Notes under the pieces: generated by a model | Seen by the model: the letters and a program-made list of their open reading frames with translations, nothing else | The model's database searches: none | What the model was told of the DNA's origin: nothing | Made by a program: the position numbers and the translations under genes | Origin: JAGVLN01 sp964515755 | GTDB taxonomy: Bacteria > Pseudomonadota > Alphaproteobacteria > Rickettsiales > JABSSG01 | Direction of reading: 5' to 3' | DNA length: 64,000 bases | NCBI GenBank assembly: GCA_964515755.1 | Contig: CAZEVK010000001.1 | Span: 1-64,000, forward strand | Shown here: positions 18,044-27,069 of the stretch, piece after piece | Layout of the letters: the number at the start of each line of letters is the position of its first letter | Position numbering within the stretch: the stretch's first letter is position 1

Positions 18044-19525
18044 TTAAAAGCCCCCCGGAATCGCATTAAAGTTAATACAACGTTCAAGCTCAGATGCAAC
18101 TCTGAATAATTTGGCCTCTTCAAAACGGTTAGTAATAAGTTGCAAACCAATCGGTAATTTTTTAGTAGTTAATCCACCAGGTATTGAGATGCATGGTAAA
18201 CCAGCCATACTAGCCGGAATAGTAAACGTATCATTCAGGTACATTGCGATTGGGTCTTTCATCGAAGGGCTATCAAGGCTAAACGCAGGCGTTGGAGTCA
18301 CAGGAGTTAATAAAGCATCAACTTTAGCAAAAACATTGCTAAAATCATTGACAATTAGCCTTCGAACTTTTTGTGCTTTACTAAAATATGCATCATAAAA
18401 ACCTGAAGATAATACATAGGTACCAATCATCAATCGACGAAAAACTTCACTACCAAAACCTTCACTTCTGGTACTCTCATACATTTCATCTAAAGTTGCA
18501 ACTTTATCACTAGAACGAAAACCGTAACGTACACCGTCATAACGAGCTAAATTGGATGAAGCCTCAGCTGGCGCAATAACATAGTAAGCTGCCACACCGT
18601 ATTTAGTGTTAGGCAAACTAACTTCAATTACCTCAGCACCTTCTGCTTTTAAAACGTCTTCAGCATGTTGCCATAATTTTGCAATTTCAGGATCAAGATG
18701 ATCGCTGCGATATTCTTTAGGAATACCAATTTTCAAGCCTTTTACACTTGTATGCATCGCTTCCAATAGGTCGGGAACAGGTAGGTTTGCTGAAGTTGAG
18801 TCTTTAGCATCATGCCCCATGACTATTTGAGAAACTAAAGCCGTATCCGATACAGTTCTTGCAAAAATCCCCGGTTGATCGAGAGAACTAGCAAAGGATA
18901 TAACACCATAACGTGAACATCTACCATAAGACGGTTTAAATCCAACTATTCCACAAAATGCTGCTGGTAAACGAATTGAACCGCCTGTATCAGTACCAGT
19001 TGCAGCCATTGACATACGCCCTGCTACTGCCGCTGCAGAACCACCTGAAGAACCTCCGGCAACTAATTCTTTAGTACTACCTTCTTCTTTCCATGGATTA
19101 ATTACTCCGCCAAAATAGCTAGTATAGTTGCTTGAGCCCATAGCAAATTCATCTAAGTTAGATTTACCAACCATAACCGCACCAGCATCAAACAATTTAT
19201 TTGTTACTGTTGATTCATAAGTTGGTACAAAATTCTCTAACATTTTTGATGCATTAGTAGTTTTGATTCCATTAGTGCAAAAAATATCTTTAATTGCTAT
19301 TGGTATACCTTCTAAAACACCAGCAGTACCATTATTGATTTTAAAATCTGATTTTTTTGCTTGCTCAAGCGCATGTTCAGCAGTTTCAGTAATAAATGCG
19401 TTAAGACCACGATGAGTCTCCATAGCTTTGAGATGAGCTTGAGTTAATTCAACCGCGGAAAATTCGCGTGCGTCTAGGCCTTCTTTAGCTTGTATAATTG
19501 TTAAGTTAGTTAATGATGAGGTCAT
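18044..19525 (-). CDS. gatA: Asp-tRNA(Asn)/Glu-tRNA(Gln) amidotransferase subunit A
   Basis: 493 aa amidase-signature enzyme that frees ammonia from glutamine for GatB. The Ser-cisSer-Lys triad region is visible: Lys in GIPIAIKDIFCT near residue 79, the Gly/Ser stretch AGGSSGGSAAAVAG near residue 155, and TGTDTGGSIRLPAAFCGIVGFKPSYG with the nucleophile Ser near residue 178. The C-terminal PIGLQLIT block is also typical. The ATG overlaps the gatC stop (TAATG), showing translational coupling. Confidence 0.97.
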   Translation of the reverse strand: MTSSLTNLTIIQAKEGLDAREFSAVELTQAHLKAMETHRGLNAFITETAEHALEQAKKSDFKINNGTAGVLEGIPIAIKDIFCTNGIKTTNASKMLENFVPTYESTVTNKLFDAGAVMVGKSNLDEFAMGSSNYTSYFGGVINPWKEEGSTKELVAGGSSGGSAAAVAGRMSMAATGTDTGGSIRLPAAFCGIVGFKPSYGRCSRYGVISFASSLDQPGIFARTVSDTALVSQIVMGHDAKDSTSANLPVPDLLEAMHTSVKGLKIGIPKEYRSDHLDPEIAKLWQHAEDVLKAEGAEVIEVSLPNTKYGVAAYYVIAPAEASSNLARYDGVRYGFRSSDKVATLDEMYESTRSEGFGSEVFRRLMIGTYVLSSGFYDAYFSKAQKVRRLIVNDFSNVFAKVDALLTPVTPTPAFSLDSPSMKDPIAMYLNDTFTIPASMAGLPCISIPGGLTTKKLPIGLQLITNRFEEAKLFRVASELERCINFNAIPGGF

Positions 19526-19809
19526 TATTCTATCACCTTTGGCACTGCAAAATGCCTATATAACTCACTCGGAGCGTTAGCAAAAATGTCATTAAGATTA
19601 CCATCTGTAACTTCGTCTTTGCGCATCGGCAATTCAAATTCATTAACATTAATGACAGGTGCTAAACCTTCAGTATTAACTGATTGTAAGCTATTAATGA
19701 CATCAATAATTTTATTTAATTCAACAATGTAAGTTTCAATCTTTTCTTCCGGAATACGTAGCCGCGCCAACTTTGCTGTAGCTAAAACTTCAACTTTAGT
19801 AATAGACAT
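19525..19809 (-). CDS. gatC: Asp-tRNA(Asn)/Glu-tRNA(Gln) amidotransferase subunit C
   Basis: 94 aa small subunit that wraps around GatA and stabilises the complex. Typical elements: VLATAKLARLRIPEEKIETYIVELNKIIDVI and the C-terminal MRKDEVTDGNLNDIFANAP. First gene of the minus-strand gatCAB operon, which shares one intergenic region with the divergent Trp-type regulator. Together with the GluRS gene at 36.6 kb it accounts for the indirect Gln-tRNA pathway. Confidence 0.95.
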   Translation of the reverse strand: MSITKVEVLATAKLARLRIPEEKIETYIVELNKIIDVINSLQSVNTEGLAPVINVNEFELPMRKDEVTDGNLNDIFANAPSELYRHFAVPKVIE

Positions 19810-19974
19810 AAATAACCACTAATAATAAAGGTTACAAACTAGAATATTTAAAATAAATATTCAAGCAATAATTTCACTGAAAAAATGATTGAACTATAAA
19901 TGTTAGAAGTTAGTTCAAATGAAACTATAAAGTATAAACTAAAATGAGATAATCCAACTTCATATTTTAAGCAC

Positions 19975-20030
19975 TTGACACTTTCATATTAATGTACTAG
20001 CATACTAGTACATTAATATAACTAGGAGGA
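19975..20030 (+). promoter_or_regulatory. Promoter with Trp-operator-like palindrome and strong RBS
   Basis: -35 TTGACA (19975-19980) and a fair -10 TAGCAT (19998-20003) at 17 bases. The arms ATATTAATGTACTAG (19986-20000) and CTAGTACATTAATAT (20005-20019) form a perfect 15-bp inverted repeat around CATA, covering the spacer and -10. The core TGTACTAGCATACTAGTACA (19993-20012) has the half-sites GTACTAG/CTAGTAC at the same 4-base spacing as the idealised E. coli TrpR operator GTACTAGTTAACTAGTAC. An AGGAGGA ribosome-binding site follows (20024-20030). Repressor binding here would block polymerase. Confidence 0.85.
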
Positions 20031-20033
20031 CAT

Positions 20034-20369
20034 ATGGAAGACGATCATCATAAAAGCATTTATGATTTGTGCGAAGCCCTTCTACTTCTTGACACAAGAG
20101 ATGAAGCATATAACTTTCTAAAAGATTTATGTACTCCGCAAGAATTACTGGCACTAGCCGAAAGATGGCGCGTTTGTAAATTACTTGAAAAGGGAAATCA
20201 CTCTTATAGAGATATTCACACAATTACAAAAGCAAGCTTAACTACTATTGGTAGGGTAGCAAGATTTTTAAAAAATGAGCCATATCATGGCTATTTGACA
20301 ATATTAAATAAAATAAGGAATAAAGAAAATGGTGAGCAACATAAATTACGCAACAAAAAACTACTATGA
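20034..20369 (+). CDS. TrpR-related repressor, YerC/YecD family
   Basis: 111 aa, all-helical. The family signature is clear: LLLLDTRDEAYNFLKDLCTPQELLALAERWRVCKLLEKG, then the helix-turn-helix HSYRDIHTITKASLTTIGRVARFLK (residues about 62-86), aligned with the TrpR reader helices (SQRELKNELG...ATITR). TrpR binds DNA as a dimer with tryptophan as corepressor; YerC proteins lack a proven ligand. The palindrome in its own promoter has Trp-operator half-sites, and a TrpX-like gene follows in the same operon, so Trp-dependent autoregulation is a reasonable inference. The C-terminus (about 14 codons) overlaps the next gene. Confidence 0.88.
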   Translation: MEDDHHKSIYDLCEALLLLDTRDEAYNFLKDLCTPQELLALAERWRVCKLLEKGNHSYRDIHTITKASLTTIGRVARFLKNEPYHGYLTILNKIRNKENGEQHKLRNKKLL

Positions 20370-20956
20370 TTATAAATCTCTTATAAAGAAAAGCATCTAC
20401 ACCAGTTTTAAGGTAATAACAGGAATCAGCTTTGCAGTTGCTGCTTCAACTTATGCGTGCGGCACAACTGTATTATTACCTATAAATACTCTAGGACGCT
20501 TAGGCACTTCTATAGCCATAAGGAATGTAGAGAAAAAAATTATGGACTATCTTCATTGATCCAGATGAATCTTCAACAGAAAACTTAATTTCAAAAACTA
20601 TATCAGGCTTTAGCATCGGCTACTTAGTTTCTATAGCCTTTGGTAATAAAAATAATTGGCAAAATGCTGTCAACAATATGATTTATGACGCAGCTCAACC
20701 ATTAAATTTTGGCTTTGGTTTGATATCATTTGCTGAATCTCTGGATCCATTATTAAAAAATGGTGAAATTTCAACGATAGATATTGTATCAGCAATAGCT
20801 ACAGACGTCTCATTACCAATTTATTTAAACCAGTTTGACAGCATTATCGAATGGCTTGACGGTAATATCATAAATTTAACAAACATAGGTAACTGTGTTT
20901 TTGATACAGCTTGGGATACAACAATATCACTTATTAATTTTAAATATGAGTTATAA
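20329..20956 (+). pseudogene. Unknown protein, split by a +1 frameshift at an A7 tract
   Basis: The first frame (ATG 20329, 76 codons, stop at 20557) begins MVSNINYATKNYYDYKSLIK and has a hydrophobic stretch ITGISFAVAASTYACGTTVLL. After the AAAAAAA at 20533-20539 the second frame stays open through TIFIDPDESSTENLISKTISGFSIGYLVSIAFG to the stop at 20954, where a 92-codon piece begins with an internal ATG at 20678. Joined, the product would be about 208 aa with two or three short hydrophobic segments and no recognised family. One extra A (A6 to A7) explains the break. Slippage on the A tract could restore some product. It sits between the TrpR-like and TrpX-like genes with overlaps, so it belongs to that operon. 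Confidence 0.75.
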
Positions 20957-20957
20957 A

Positions 20958-21930
20958 ATGCAAAAATTAATCGCTTTACTACTTAGTATAATATTCATTA
21001 CTGATATCTCAGCATTTGCAGCTGGGTGATATGCCAAAAAAAGTTTTTATTAATCAGTTAGCACTGCACCCAGCACTAGATGTTACTACAAAAGGCATTA
21101 TTGATGGATTGGCTCAAAATGGATTTAAACGTAATGTAAATTTAGACATACGTGTTGAATCAGCACAAGCAAGCGCCGCTTTAGCAGCGCAAATTGCAGC
21201 CGATTTTGTCAATCAAAATCCTGATATAGTAGTAGGAGTAGGCACTGTTTCTGCACAAAGCTTTCTTAAGTATGCAGCAAATAATAGAATGAAGATGGTA
21301 TTTTCTACAGTAACAGATCCGCTTGTAGCTAATCTTGTAAAAGCTCTTGATAAACCTGGTAAAAATATTTCAGGAGTATCAAATTTTGTAAATTTAGAAC
21401 CACAACTTCAGTTGTTTCAAATATTACAGCCGAAATTGAAACGCCTTGGATTTTTATATAATGCAGGCGAAATGAATTCTGTAAGTGATGTAAGAAAGTT
21501 AAGGATTTTATGCCCTAAACTTGGTATAACTTTGGTAGAACAAATCGCTAACAAAACCTCTGAAGTGCCACAAGCAACTGCAAAATTAGCAAGCTCTGTA
21601 GATGCTATTTTCATTAGCAGCGATAATACAGCTCTTGCTGCACTGCAAACTGTAATCAAAATTGCTAATAAAGTTAAAATACCGGTATATGTTACTGATA
21701 CTGATGCAGTAGAACTTGGAGCCTTGGCAGCACTTGGTGCTAACCAATATCAAGTTGGTTTGCAAACCGGCGCTATGATAGCTAGAGCTTTAAATGGTGA
21801 AGATTTAGGTAGTATACCTGTAGAATTTCCTAATAAAACCGAGCTTTATATTAACGAAAAATCAGCAGATATTATCGACATAATAATACCAGATAATATT
21901 AAAACTAAAGCTATAATAATTAAAAAATAA
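20958..21930 (+). pseudogene. trpX: TrpX/DUF534-type ABC substrate-binding protein, signal peptide out of frame
   Basis: The mature part (open from 21016 by a TTG that is probably not a start) is a full ABC binding protein of the TrpX family: VFINQLALHPALDVTTKGIIDGLAQNGF, NPDIVVGVGTVSAQSFL, VFSTVTDPLVANLV, GVSNFV, LGFLYNAGEMNS, DAIFISSDNTALAAL, PVYVTDTDAVELGALAALG, and a final GLQTGAMIARAL. Just upstream, ATG 20958 encodes a good signal peptide MQKLIALLLSIIFITDISAFA followed by AG and TGA. Removing one G from GCTGGGTGAT (21022-21031) joins both into AFAAGDMPKKVFINQ. Such proteins bind tryptophan or related ligands for uptake; no permease or ATPase gene is in the window. Confidence 0.85.
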
Positions 21931-21939
21931 AAACATTGT

Positions 21940-21966
21940 GAGCCCGGATCCCCGGGCTCATTTTTA
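21940..21966 (+). terminator. Terminator after trpX
   Basis: GAGCCCGG (21940-21947), loop ATCC, CCGGGCTC (21952-21959), then A and five T. The 8-bp GC-rich stem is exceptional in this AT-rich sequence. An A-rich stretch precedes it, so it may also stop minus-strand transcription from the convergent tpsB gene, whose stop lies at 21992. Confidence 0.88.
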
Positions 21967-21991
21967 TATAATTGTATTTGAAATTAGCTTA

Positions 21992-23725
21992 TTACCAATT
22001 GAAACTTTTATTTAAAATAAAGCTATATTTAGTTTTATTTCTAATATTTGAACCATTAACATTTATGTTCTTTCTAAGCGGAACACCTGCTTCAATAGTT
22101 AGATTTATATTTTTCATAAACATGAACCTAGCACCAACACCTGTAGATCCTAGATTAGAAACATTCGTTAAAGCTTGCGACTTAGAAAATCCAGCAATAT
22201 CATAAAAAGCATATGGTTGCAGCCTTTTTAGAAGAGTTTGATTGATATCTTTGTTATACCTAAATTCAGCAGTAGCTCCTATTCCTTTACTAGCAGAAAC
22301 AACTGCTATTTTATAACCACGACCATTGATCATACCGCCAATTGAAAATTGCTCTTCAGGTGGTAATATGCTGCTTGTATATTGACCATTAGCAGATAAA
22401 TACAAACTAGTGTTACCAATCAATGGTTGATCACGCTCGAAATTACCAGTCAATAAAGTATAATTACTCTTATACTTAGGAATTGTTGGATCATAAATTT
22501 TTACATTACTTAAATCATTAATCGCTTTATAAAGCATCGGTACAAAATAGCTATGTGCTCCAAATTTATCTTTATATTGCACCTCAGTACCAATAAAAGC
22601 AGAAGTTATATTGTACTTAGATTGTACTGTTACACCATTAAACGTTTTTTGAGTACGGTTCTGTAAACCCGCCTCTAATTTTACGCTAGTTGTATTAGTT
22701 AGTATTGGATAATTAGAAATATGAGTTCTAAGCAAAGTGCCTTTATCATCCATATGAGATCCTGTTACAGCATCTTTATTAGCTGCACTTACGTCGTAGG
22801 AGCCCATTACACCAATAACCATACCTTCAGAACCTATATTTTTATTAGCACCAACAGTTATTGCTTTTAAATTATTCGATTTGTTAGTTGTACCAAGAAA
22901 GCCGAAAAATGATTCGTCTTTGTTAAACGGGCTAAGGAGTTCAACACCAAGGCCGCCTTCATACTTTCCTAAATCTTTGCTACCATAATTATCAACATTA
23001 AAATCTAACGCACCATATGAACGATTAACTACTAAAACTAAATCAGCAACTTTACCTGTTGAAAGATCAATTTGATTTGGTGGAACCGGCTCAAAAACAT
23101 GTTCAATTTGATAGCCTGGTATTTTATTCATCAATAATAAATACTTAACTAAACTTTTCTTAGAAACCGGTTGAAGTTCCAATATCTTATCTACATAAGC
23201 TTTGAAAAGCTTGCTTTTAACTACATCCCCCTCAACTATAACTTCTCGAATAGAACCTGCTATAACCTTTATTTTTACCACTCCCTTATCAAATGATTGC
23301 TCAGGAATATAAGCTAAAGTTAATATTTGCCCATTTTTCTGATAATATTTTTTGATTTCATGAGCAACTTCATTAATTTTACTTACCGAACTATAACTAC
23401 CAATTAGTGGTTCAAATATAGATTTAACTTCTCCTGAAATATGATCAACTCCCTACAAATCTATTGATTTAATGCGTATTTTTTGTGAAGTATTTTTTAT
23501 AGCACTACAAATTTTTAAATCTGTTTGTGGTTTGGTAGATCTACCGGAATGTAAAGATTTGAGACGCTGATTATCACTAAGTCTTTTATATTTTTCAGCT
23601 AAAGCAGGATCATTATAAAAATCTGTTTTAGAATCAGCAAAAGATTGATTTAAACCTACACAACATAATAAAGTAGTGCTTAATAAAGCAATATTGATTT
23701 TTCTCAATTTATTAGTACTTAACAT
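21992..23725 (-). pseudogene. Two-partner secretion outer-membrane transporter (ShlB/FhaC family), amber-interrupted
   Basis: The gene starts at ATG 23725 behind GGAGAAGAG and encodes a signal peptide (INIALLSTTLLCCVGLNQSFA) and the linker to POTRA1. An in-frame TAG at 23453-23455 follows KIRIKSIDL. Without it the same frame continues GVDHISGEVKSIFEPLIGS, KINEVAHEIKKYYQKNGQILTLAYIPEQSFDKGVVKIKVIAGSI, a clear POTRA pattern, and then the beta-barrel to 21992 with the FhaC-type block FSIGGMINGRGYKIAVVSASKG (conserved RGY) and a terminal strand ending in FNW. Total about 576 codons, the usual size. Family members export large TpsA adhesins or haemolysins. The remaining fragment has no good start and lacks a signal peptide, so it is probably non-functional. 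Confidence 0.9.
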
Positions 23726-23738
23726 AAATTCTCTTCTC

Positions 23739-24969
23739 CTACTCATTTAATAAATCGTTAGCTGTATCTACAAAAGAACCACCAGTATTAGATGCACCCA
23801 ATTTATTATCTCTAGGTTTAGCTGAGGTTTTTTCTGACTTTTTAGAACTTTGAACAACTTTCATATTAGGCTCCACAGCCGCTTTAGCTTTTTTATTTAT
23901 CGCTTTTTTAGCTACTATAGGCTTTTTGGTTGTCACTATATCTTCCTGAACTTCAATTGCTTTAACATTAGGCTTTTCAACTGCTGCTTTAGCCGCTTCT
24001 GACGCAGCTTTTCTTGCTTCTGCCTTAGCTCTTTCAGCTGCTTCTGCTTTATCAGCTCTATCTTTAACAGCTTTTATTTTAGCTGCTTGAAGCTCTTTTT
24101 TCTCTTCTTTAGTCATTCTTTGTTTATTAGCAGAGACTTCTTTATCAGCGCCGACATCTTTTGTATTATCTTCTGTTTTAAATCCAAACCATGACCACCA
24201 AGAACCTTCTTCTTTATTTTCAGTCTTCTCTTTCACTACTACTGCAGTATTATTTGCTGTGCTGTTTCCTGTAATTGTATTATTTATAGTTGCTTCCTCT
24301 GCTTCTCTCTCATTTGCTGCAGCTGCTTTTGCTGCCTTAGCCGCCTCTGCTTTTGCTTCTAATGCTTTCCTATCAGCTTCTGCTCTTTCACTTGCTGTTT
24401 TATCGAACACTAACGCTGTTGAATCTGACTTCTTCTTATCTTCTAGCGCTTTAACTTTTGCTAACGCTTTCTGCGCTTCTTCATTCGCTGCCGCATATGC
24501 TTTTTCTGCTAACTTTGCTTCTCTCTCTTTAACTGCAGCTTCTTTTGCCGCCTTAGTCGCCTCTGCTTTTGCTTCTGACGCTTTCCTATCAGCTTCTGCT
24601 TTTTTTGTTCCTACTTCATCAAACACTAACGCTGTTGAATCTGCTTTCCTCTTATCTTCCTCTCTCTTTTGCCGCTGTTGGAACTTCTTTACGTATATGC
24701 TCTTCTTTAATAATAAGGTGATTATCGTGACCTAATTCATATATTGTCTCATTACCACCGCTAGGAATAGAACCAGGCATTTTTGTGCTATTACTAAAAC
24801 TCGATGTGATGTTTTGTTCGATATTTTCAACTGATTCCTTTTCTTCTTCTTCTATTTCTTCTGCTTATCTAGCTCCTTTTAATACTGTTGCCGCTGTTGC
24901 CACAAGAGCTTTTTGCGTAATTGCTAATATTGTAAAAAGCATAACCAATAGTACAAAAAATTTCTTCAT
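23739..24969 (-). pseudogene. Exported Ala/Glu/Lys-rich coiled-coil protein, broken by a stop and a frameshift
   Basis: ATG 24969, behind TGAGGAG, encodes a signal peptide MKKFFVLLVMLFTILAITQKA, but codon 35 is TAA (24865-24867). The frame then continues AEEIEEEEKESVENIEQNI and stops again at 24652-24654; a +1 shift just before leads into the long frame (about 24670 to 23739) with KREEDKRKADSTALVFDEVGTKKAEADRKA and 300 more residues of charged coiled coil. Two copies of a DSTALVFD unit are present. A WWSWFGFK motif interrupts the coil near the middle. The last codons lie 14 bases before the transporter gene, so this may have been its secreted partner or an accessory; it lacks a recognisable TPS domain. 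Confidence 0.75.
24291..24641 (-). repeat. 216-bp tandem repeat inside the coiled-coil pseudogene
   Basis: Reading the minus strand, DSTALVFDEVGTKKAEADRK starts at 24641 and DSTALVFDKTASERAEADRK at 24425, a period of 72 codons. The homologous part covers about 45 codons in each copy (EAKAEA, KEREAK versus NEREAE). The DNA is also similar, so the copies arose by recent duplication. Confidence 0.75.
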
Positions 24970-25203
24970 AATCTCCTCAGTTAAAAAATATTAACTATAA
25001 AAGCTATGGCAAAAAAAATAAGCCAAGCAAGAGAAAAGATAACCTGTGTGAGAAAAAAATCACAATTATATATTATTAGTTGAAATATTAAAAGTTATTG
25101 CAATTTTTAGCAGCAAAATTGAAAAAATTACTCTGCTAAAAGTTAGCCATAGTAAAAAGAAACAATTTATAAAAGAAAAAAATAATGGAGATCTATTTTA
25201 GTT

Positions 25204-25950
25204 TTAGTAAAAATATTTTACTAACATGCTCGTCCCAACAAAAAATACAATCACTGCTAAACCTTTTTTAATAATAGATTCTGATATAGCATTGGAAAAA
25301 TGCGACGCAGAAACCATGCCACACATGCTACTAATAATAAAAACAATAGCAGTTCCATTTATAGTACTTGGTAAGTAATAATAGTGAGTTAGTGCGCTAG
25401 TTGTCGAATTAACTGCTATAACAAGGATTGATGCTACGACTGCGCGCCTCATAGAATAAGACATAAATATTATTAAAGAGGTAACAACAATAACTCCACC
25501 GCTAATACCCAATAAGCCGTTTAAAAAACCAGCTACAAAACCAATTAAACATAATTTAAAATAATGTTTTTCTTTATAATTGGTGTCTTCTTTGCTCTTG
25601 TGTGATGCATTATGCCATAACATCATACTGATCAGTATTAAACATACTGCTAGAGATAATGAAAGAATTTCGTCCGGAACATAATTATTTAACTTTGATC
25701 CAAGCCAAGATGTTACTATTCCAACTCCTGAAATTATGCAACCAACATGCCAATCTACTTTCATTAACCTGCTGCGCTTTAATATGCCAACTATTGCTGT
25801 AAAACTGAGAGTAATTAAAGTTATACCCATTGCTTGGTGAACAGGAATGTCAAGGCCATAAATGAGAAAAGGCGTAGTAAGCACCCCTCCTCCTCCTCCG
25901 GTTAGACCAAAAACAATACCAACAATAAGACCAAGAATTACTGCACTCAT
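25204..25950 (-). CDS. TSUP family (TauE/SafE) membrane permease
   Basis: 248 aa, about eight hydrophobic helices in two repeats, with the signature glycine motifs GLTGGGGGVLTTPFLIYGLDIPVHQAMGITL near residue 17 and its second half GFLNGLLGISGGVIVVTSLIIFMSYSM near residue 140. Family members export or import sulfur oxyanions and organosulfonates; the substrate here cannot be read from the sequence. The gene has its own 290-base upstream region and no clear partner. Confidence 0.9.
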   Translation of the reverse strand: MSAVILGLIVGIVFGLTGGGGGVLTTPFLIYGLDIPVHQAMGITLITLSFTAIVGILKRSRLMKVDWHVGCIISGVGIVTSWLGSKLNNYVPDEILSLSLAVCLILISMMLWHNASHKSKEDTNYKEKHYFKLCLIGFVAGFLNGLLGISGGVIVVTSLIIFMSYSMRRAVVASILVIAVNSTTSALTHYYYLPSTINGTAIVFIISSMCGMVSASHFSNAISESIIKKGLAVIVFFVGTSMLVKYFY

Positions 25951-26242
25951 TATATTATTATAACATTTTTATTAAATCTTAGCAATTCTTTCTACTAGAC
26001 GTTGTTAAATGAACATAGATATAAAGAAAATAAAGTCGTAAAAACGCTCGATCAGTACATCCTATCGATATACTATTCACAGTGCATGAATCTATATTAG
26101 TCATTGAGGTTAGTTTTTTGCATCAATTGAATTATCCATAATAATACTAAAATATCTTAATATTATTTTTGAGCTAATTTCAACTTATGCACGAATAATA
26201 ATGTAAAGGCTTATGCTTTAATTTGATGTTAACAGTATATAT

Positions 26243-26956
26243 TTATTTTACTGCTTTCTTTGAAGAAATATGATATATTTCTACTTTAGATTGATAGATG
26301 TCTTTAGTCAAAGGATCTATTTTAATAATTTCTATTATTTCCTCAACCACCTCCTCTGCACTTTTTTTACCGCGAATCAACGCTTGAACACGAGCTATAA
26401 ATCCTGGAGGATCTTCATCAAATTTAATTGGAATAACCTTGATCTGTCGAGCAGTAACATAACCAATTTCCTGCTGACACCAGGTACTAGCTTTAAATCC
26501 AGCGGTATGAATAGATATAAAGAAATCACTAGTATTTAGTGCATTAATAATTTCAGTTTGCCATTCTTCAGAGGGTTTTATATCCTCATGTGCAACAAAT
26601 GCCTCAATATTATAGCACTTTAAAAGATCACGGAGCTTTTTTGCTATTTTTTTATCTTTAGAAACATGGCTAATAAAAGCCTTAGCAGTATTTGAGTTTT
26701 CCCAGTTTTTGGGCGGAACTTTAAAAAGGCTTGGTACACGAATATCCAATTCTTCAGCAATTTTAGCTAGATCTTTTGTGCTAGCTTTCCGTAACTTATC
26801 CTTAACATAAATCCTTTTACTATTATAAGAATCATGATCACCACCATCATTAAAACCAAATTCAGCAAGAAATATATCTATATCTTTAAAAGTAAATTTA
26901 GATTGCAAAGTGCAAGCTAAATCTTCAATTAACTCCATACGCTTGATAACTTTCAT
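26243..26956 (-). CDS. TIR-domain protein with Abi-type N-terminal domain
   Basis: 237 aa from the chosen ATG (the frame opens with a TTG at 26968). Residues 5-85 form a helical module, MELIEDLACTLQSKFTFKDIDIFLAEFGF then YNSKRIYVKDKLRKASTKDLAKIAEELDI, which resembles the AbiJ-type N-terminal domain found on many bacterial defence proteins. From about residue 92 a TIR domain follows: AFISHVSKDKKIAKKLRDLL (box 1), FVAHEDIKPSEEW, SDFFISIHTAGFKASTWCQQEIGYVTAR and VIPIKFDEDPPGF. The Glu in WCQQE is the position used by NAD-cleaving TIRs. No effector gene is adjacent. It could be a defence protein or act on the host; both are inference. Confidence 0.85.
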   Translation of the reverse strand: MKVIKRMELIEDLACTLQSKFTFKDIDIFLAEFGFNDGGDHDSYNSKRIYVKDKLRKASTKDLAKIAEELDIRVPSLFKVPPKNWENSNTAKAFISHVSKDKKIAKKLRDLLKCYNIEAFVAHEDIKPSEEWQTEIINALNTSDFFISIHTAGFKASTWCQQEIGYVTARQIKVIPIKFDEDPPGFIARVQALIRGKKSAEEVVEEIIEIIKIDPLTKDIYQSKVEIYHISSKKAVK

Positions 26957-27069
26957 TTTCAATTCCAAACAAAAAAAAATATAATTGGTAAAAAGCTACG
27001 TGGTTTGAAGGAAAATTTCAACTGCTAACTGCAGCAATAAAAAAAATTTATTTATAAAACAGACGTTTG

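Noticed and set aside
24259..24735. 158-codon plus-strand open frame, Ala/Ser-rich
   Set aside because: Antisense to the Ala/Glu/Lys-rich coiled coil; the reversed codons of GCx/GAx give Ser, Phe and Ala, so it is a composition artefact.
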